In this document: positions 33,277 through 37,352 of the stretch, piece after piece
How positions within the stretch are numbered: the first letter of the stretch is position 1
Layout of the letters: the number at the start of each line of letters is the position of its first letter
Origin: Spirogloea muscicola
Lineage: Eukaryota; Streptophyta; Zygnematophyceae; Spirogloeales; Spirogloeaceae
Reading direction: 5' to 3'
Length of the DNA: 37,352 nt
NCBI GenBank assembly: GCA_009602725.1
Contig: WELB01000016.1
Location: forward strand, 260,603 to 297,954
The notes under the pieces: generated by a model
The model's database searches: none
The model's input: only the letters and a program-made list of their open reading frames with translations
Told to the model about the DNA's origin: nothing
Program-made: the position numbers and the translations under genes

Positions 33277-33330
<54 letters not shown>
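33277..33330 (+). repeat. Perfect (CGC)18 tract just before the prohibitin start
   Basis: Fifty-four bases of uninterrupted CGC/GCC triplets end four bases before the ATG at 33335, so the tract must lie in the 5' untranslated leader. Confidence 0.9.
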
Positions 33331-33334
33331 AGCC

Positions 33335-35219
33335 ATGAACCTCAACAACCTGCGCAACGTGAAGCTGCCCAACACGGGCCCCGCCACGGCGCTGGCGCGG
33401 GCGCTCGTGCTGGGCGGCCTTGGCGTCTACGGCGCTGCCAACAGCCTGTACAACGTCGAGGGCGGGCACCGCGCCATCATCTTCAACCGCATCGTCGGCG
33501 TCAAGGACAAGGTGCGCTCCTGAGCGCCTCCTCCCCCTTTCCACTCCGCCACCGCCGCAAAGGTGAGGTCGTTCGTTGTCGCCTTCTGGAGACAGTGGTC
33601 CTCAGGCGGTCTCGGCCGGCCCAGGCCCATCCTGCTGACGGCTGCCGCCGTGCTATTTTGCGCCGCTGCTCGTCACCTTCAAAAGGCGCTCCTTGGCGGC
33701 ACTCGTGCTGGCAGGTGTACCCCGAGGGCACGCACCTCATGATCCCATGGTTCGACCGCCCCATCATCTACGACGTGCGCGCCCGCCCGAACCTCGTCGA
33801 GAGCACGTCCGGCAGCCGCGACTTGCAGATGGTACGGCTGCTCCATGCACACGCCTTGAGCGCGACCTCTCAGAGCCTGCAACCCCGCCGTGGGCCCCTG
33901 GCCTACGGGTGAATTGAAGTTACTAGTGGACCCAAAACTCTACAGTATCGGTGTCTGGTAGCGAGCCACAAAGCCTACGCTTGAGGTCAATGCATGCGCA
34001 AATCGAGCATGTCCAGATATTCTGAGCACCATTGATTGGCGCTTATGACAAAGACGAGCATGTGCCGAGCGTTTCGCTTACACATGGTACTTGTATTGCT
34101 CCTTGACCATTCTTTGGGCCTTTCACCATTGTGTGCAGGTAAGGATTGGGCTGCGGGTTCTGACCAGGCCCATGGCGGACAAGCTGCCGACCATCTACCG
34201 AGAGCTGGGTCAGGATTATGCCGAGCGCGTGCTGCCGTCCATTGTCCAGGAGACATTGAAGTCAGTTGTCGCCCAGTATAATGCCAGCCAGCTCATAACT
34301 CAGCGAGAGGTAATATGAGACTGTTATTGGAGTTGTATACCCTACGCTGCAGCAGGATGTACAAAGTGTGGCACTATTTTTGTGCTGCGGCTGCTCTCAG
34401 ATCTCACAGATGAGCTTGCAAGTCAGAGTTACAAATGTTGTGACTCATGTAGTATGTTTCTGGTTCTTGTTTAAGGAACTGTTACCTTGTCCAGCACTCA
34501 TTCGCGTCTTTCCCAGCCCTTCAGAGGCAGAAATCTAATGAACCCTTAAGTGGTGTCAGGTGGTGAGCCGGGAGATTCGGAGAACGCTGCAGGAGCGGGC
34601 CCAGAGCTTCAATATCGCGCTGGATGATGTGTCCATCACGCAGCTCACATTTGGCAGGGAGTTTACGGCGGCCATTGAGGCCAAGCAGGTGGCTGCACAG
34701 GAGGCGGAGCGTGCCAAGTTCGTGGTGGAGAAAGCGGAGCAGGACAAGAAGAGCGCAGTCATTCGCGCCCAGGTTCACCTCCTAGAAGTCCCTCCAAGTG
34801 CTTGTTCAGCTTCTACAGATGTCTGAATTTGCCTTCATTGTACAGTGCTTTCTACAGAGGTTGACAGAACTATCCAACGTCACTGCATTTGGCAATCGCT
34901 ACTATTGCAATTGCTACTATTGCAATTGCTACTATTGCTGCCTTGACTTGCAATGAGGGCAACAAGCGATGACACTAGGTTGTGGATGGTGATGCTACTG
35001 TGCTGTGAACAGGGAGAGGCCAAATCGGCCCAGCTCATTGGCGACGCAATTGCTAACAACCCAGCATTCATCACGCTGCGGCGCATTGAGGCTGCAAGGG
35101 ACATCGCAGGCACAATCTCGCAGTCCAGCAACAGAGTTTTCCTCAATACTGGCAGCCTGCTGCTGAATCTGGAGGAGATTGATCTGCAGGAGATAAGCAA
35201 GCCACCACGGAAGCAATAA
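33335..35219 (+). CDS. PHB2: Prohibitin, PHB2-type mitochondrial inner-membrane scaffold
   Basis: Exons 33335-33511, 33715-33831, 34139-34309, 34560-34772 and 35013-35219, all phase 0, encode 294 residues, the normal length. The N-terminal hydrophobic segment ([20 protein letters not shown]) anchors the protein. The SPFH/PHB domain follows: [95 protein letters not shown]. The C-terminal coiled coil has [20 protein letters not shown] and [13 protein letters not shown]. This pattern matches the plant PHB1/PHB2/PHB6 group (type II, orthologous to animal PHB2), which forms ring complexes with PHB1-type subunits in the inner mitochondrial membrane. The tail ends in KPPRKQ. Confidence 0.95.
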
Positions 35220-35801
35220 GCTCACACAGACAAGCTCGCTCTCTCTGCTTTGCAAGATCACCGTCCTTCAGGTGCCACATGGTCTGGTCTTGGCATCTTG
35301 GCCCAAGCTTCAGCTTGCGGCTTGTATGCAAGCCGTGCCCCTGCTGCTGGCGAGACTGGCAAGCATGCCGCTTGGATGAGCCTGCTTGAATACAGCTCGG
35401 GCGGTCTTTGACAGGTCAATAAGTCAAGCTGCTATGCTAGCCTGGAAGAGACTGATGGCCTAGATTAGTCGCTAGATTGTGAGGAGGGTGGGATAAGCGA
35501 CTGTTCAATAACTGGAGAACCCTGCACAAGGTCTTGGAGCACAAGAAGCGCAGCTGGTGTATGCTGCTGTGTTGTGGATGGCACTTGCAGACCCCTTGTC
35601 CCGGTCGTCTTCAGGCTGTTTTGACACGTGTGGACTAGTACCTGTATAGCCAATGAAGTGGAGCACCTAGGCTGCCGCAGCTTGGTATGAAGTTAGCAGA
35701 TCGATGACACTCGCTCAGATTCTTACAAGGGGCGCTCTGAGGAAGCCCATCTGCCCGGTGAAGTTTGCAGGTGGTGGCCAGTATGGGTGGTCCACCCGCA
35801 C
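35220..35801. other. Convergent 3' region between prohibitin and TLC gene
   Basis: No coding exon is supported on either strand. It holds the 3' untranslated regions. TGTAA on the minus strand at 35727-35723 suits the TLC-domain gene. No TGTAA was seen for prohibitin. Confidence 0.45.
35723..35727 (-). terminator. Candidate poly(A) signal TGTAA of the TLC-domain gene
   Basis: TTACA on the + strand lies about 75 bases beyond the stop codon at 35802, a plausible spacing. Confidence 0.4.
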
Positions 35802-37191
35802 TCATGATTCTTTGTCTTTGGTCTTGGGCGCTTTCTTGGACAGCTTCCAGTAAGCGATCCTGGCAATCTTGTAGAACCAGAACAGACTAATTGCCTGAAT
35901 GCCGAGTGCGCCAATCTGCACGTTACAGTTGCCACGACGATATTAAGGCCAGCCAATACCCCAATAATTCATGTCTTCCATATGAGCTGGCCTTACAGGA
36001 GAGGTATTTCTAGGCAAGACAGACCACATATGCTTGGCACAACCTGCCTGCTGTGGAAGGGACACACCTTGATGCCAAGAGTGGACTGGCCATTGAGGGT
36101 CTTGTACGTGACATATGGACCGACAAGAAGCCGCGCGAATGTGAAAGTAATAGCAAAGAGCACCTGCAGAGAAGTAGCTTGCAAGGTATCAGTGGCGGTG
36201 GGGTACTCACGCAGCCTGGGCTTGAGACTTTCTTTGCTGTCACAAGCTCTCTGATGAACTCGCAAACTGATACGAGAACGTAGCACTGCTGCTGAGAGGG
36301 CGTGGCAAGTGGAGCTGCATTTCGCGCACGTCATTGAGTTCGGCGATGGGCGTGCCCTTCATGCCCAGCTCCTTGAGCATCTCACGGGCGTGCATGAATG
36401 GGTTGGACAGCTCCATGAGCCATAGGCAGGCCACCAGCTCAGTGCCCGACTGCACTCACAAGCGAGTGTCAGCACCGCATAAGCTGCAAAAACCCACAAC
36501 ACTTGGGATAAGCGCAAGCGATCTTGCAGCCAGCCACAGGTGTAGGCAAGCCGGCAACGGCGGCAACCTACCCTTCCGGAGTAGATGCCCTGTGCGAAGC
36601 CGAGGATGCTGAGCGCGTGGTGCGCAGTAGTGGACCAGTCGGAGGGGTCCGCGCACAGGCAGCACACCGTGTCGTAGATGAAGTAGGAGAGGCTGATGAC
36701 CATGGCCAGCATCTGCGGCCCGCGGCACCGACGACGGCGTGAGCTCCGGCGCCGACGGCGGCAGGCTCGGCTACAGCAGGAGCCACAACTCATTGCTTTT
36801 ACAGCAATGCTGGGCTGACGGCTCGAAGCCAGCGGCAGGCAGCGAGGTTCCAAATCTGGCAATGGGCAATGGCTAACGACGTCAACGCCGGCGGCCCAGA
36901 TCAGCGCTGCACCTGCTCCTTGGTGTTGGGGGCGCCGACGGAGCGGAGGGGTTCGGCCCAGTCGGCGACGGAGAGCGAGGCGAGGGCGAGGGCGACGGCG
37001 ACGTGCACGAGGGAGACGGCGCGGTTGGCGAAGTCGAAGGAGCGGGCGGGGAGGAGGATGTGGCGCAGGTGGAGGAAGAGGAGGCCCCACAGGAGGCTGT
37101 ACGCGCCCACGTCCGCCGCCAGGCCGCCCGCCTCGCCGTCGCTCATCTCCCGCCACGGCGTCCCGAACACGCCCGGCACCGGCAGCCCCAT
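35802..37191 (-). CDS. TLC-domain membrane protein (TLCD5/TMEM136-like)
   Basis: Five minus-strand exons, 37191-36913, 36712-36572, 36449-36330, 36163-36068 and 35915-35802, are all phase 0 and give 249 residues. The protein is multi-pass: hydrophobic stretches include YSLLWGLLFLHLRHILL, VSLVHVAVALALASLSV, MLAMVISLSYFIYDTVCCL, HHALSILGFAQGIYSG, TELVACLWLMELS, VLFAITFTFARLLVGPYV and ALGIQAISLFWFYKIA. The TLC signature is seen in SLSYFIYD, DWSTTAHHALSILG and LSNPFMHAREMLKELG. It lacks the Lag1 motif needed for ceramide synthase, so it belongs with the smaller TLCD proteins. These are implicated in membrane lipid composition, but activity here is unknown. The tail is basic (KLSKKAPKTKDKES), as in ER proteins with dilysine-like tails. 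Confidence 0.9.
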
Positions 37192-37226
37192 GGCCGCCGC
37201 CGCCGCCGCCGAGGGCCCGCCTTCCC

Positions 37227-37352
<126 letters not shown>

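Larger units (their letters stand above)
32092..33334. promoter_or_regulatory. Divergent promoter island between CDKC and prohibitin
   Basis: This region of about 1.2 kb contains a (GGC)n run at 32375-32421, a C-run with one ambiguous base (32814) and a (GCC)n run at 33277-33330. AACCCTAG at 32103-32110, just upstream of the CDKC start, resembles a telo-box. Open frames here are Arg/Pro/Ala-rich artefacts of composition. No gene is supported. Confidence 0.5.

Overview
The window is nuclear DNA of a photosynthetic eukaryote, most likely a core chlorophyte green alga. Almost every gene is split by short GT-AG introns. Promoter regions are very GC-rich and carry (GCC)n tracts. TGTAA, the usual chlorophyte poly(A) signal, lies 75-540 bases past several stop codons. 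The gene set mixes plant-type proteins (a CDKC kinase with a PITAIRE motif, a plastid ribosomal protein bS20, a RETICULATA-related plastid protein) with general eukaryotic ones. The species cannot be named from the sequence alone. All gene models are my own reading of splice sites, checked by codon phase across every junction and by family similarity. No transcript evidence was available.

Layout from left to right: (1) 1-3184, + strand: coiled-coil protein, 5' end probably outside the window. (2) 3977-5246, - strand: small lysine-rich coiled-coil protein with a Pro/Gln N-terminus. (3) 6695-8197, - strand: SLX9-like ribosome-biogenesis protein in seven exons. (4) 8781-14846, + strand: complete BRCA2 homologue in 18 (possibly 19) exons, with BRC repeats, helical domain and three OB folds but a much reduced tower. 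(5) about 15834-19208, - strand: type II membrane protein resembling plant/algal SGNH-hydrolase-like proteins. Its model is unresolved, it has apparent frameshifts, and it is interrupted by a copia reverse-transcriptase foldback at 17959-18469. (6) 20028-21535, + strand: SDF2-type MIR-domain ER protein. (7) 21536-23749: no gene recognised. (8) 23750-26606, - strand: RETICULATA-related protein. (9) 27431-28123, + strand: plastid bS20, downstream of a 312-base assembly gap. (10) 28843-32091, - strand: CDKC. (11) 33335-35219, + strand: prohibitin of the plant PHB1/PHB2/PHB6 type (PHB2-like). (12) 35802-37191, - strand: TLC-domain membrane protein. The window ends in 123 T's.

The genes do not form a pathway. 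The striking organisation is orientation: SLX9/BRCA2, SGNH/SDF2, RETICULATA/bS20 and CDKC/prohibitin are four head-to-head pairs. Each shares a GC-rich, trinucleotide-repeat-bearing promoter island of about 0.6-1.2 kb, and neighbouring pairs meet tail-to-tail. The most biologically interesting locus is BRCA2: a compact recombination mediator of about 1,215 residues whose BRC repeats mostly read FxxG rather than FxxA and whose tower insertion is nearly absent. I found no convincing wholly new system.
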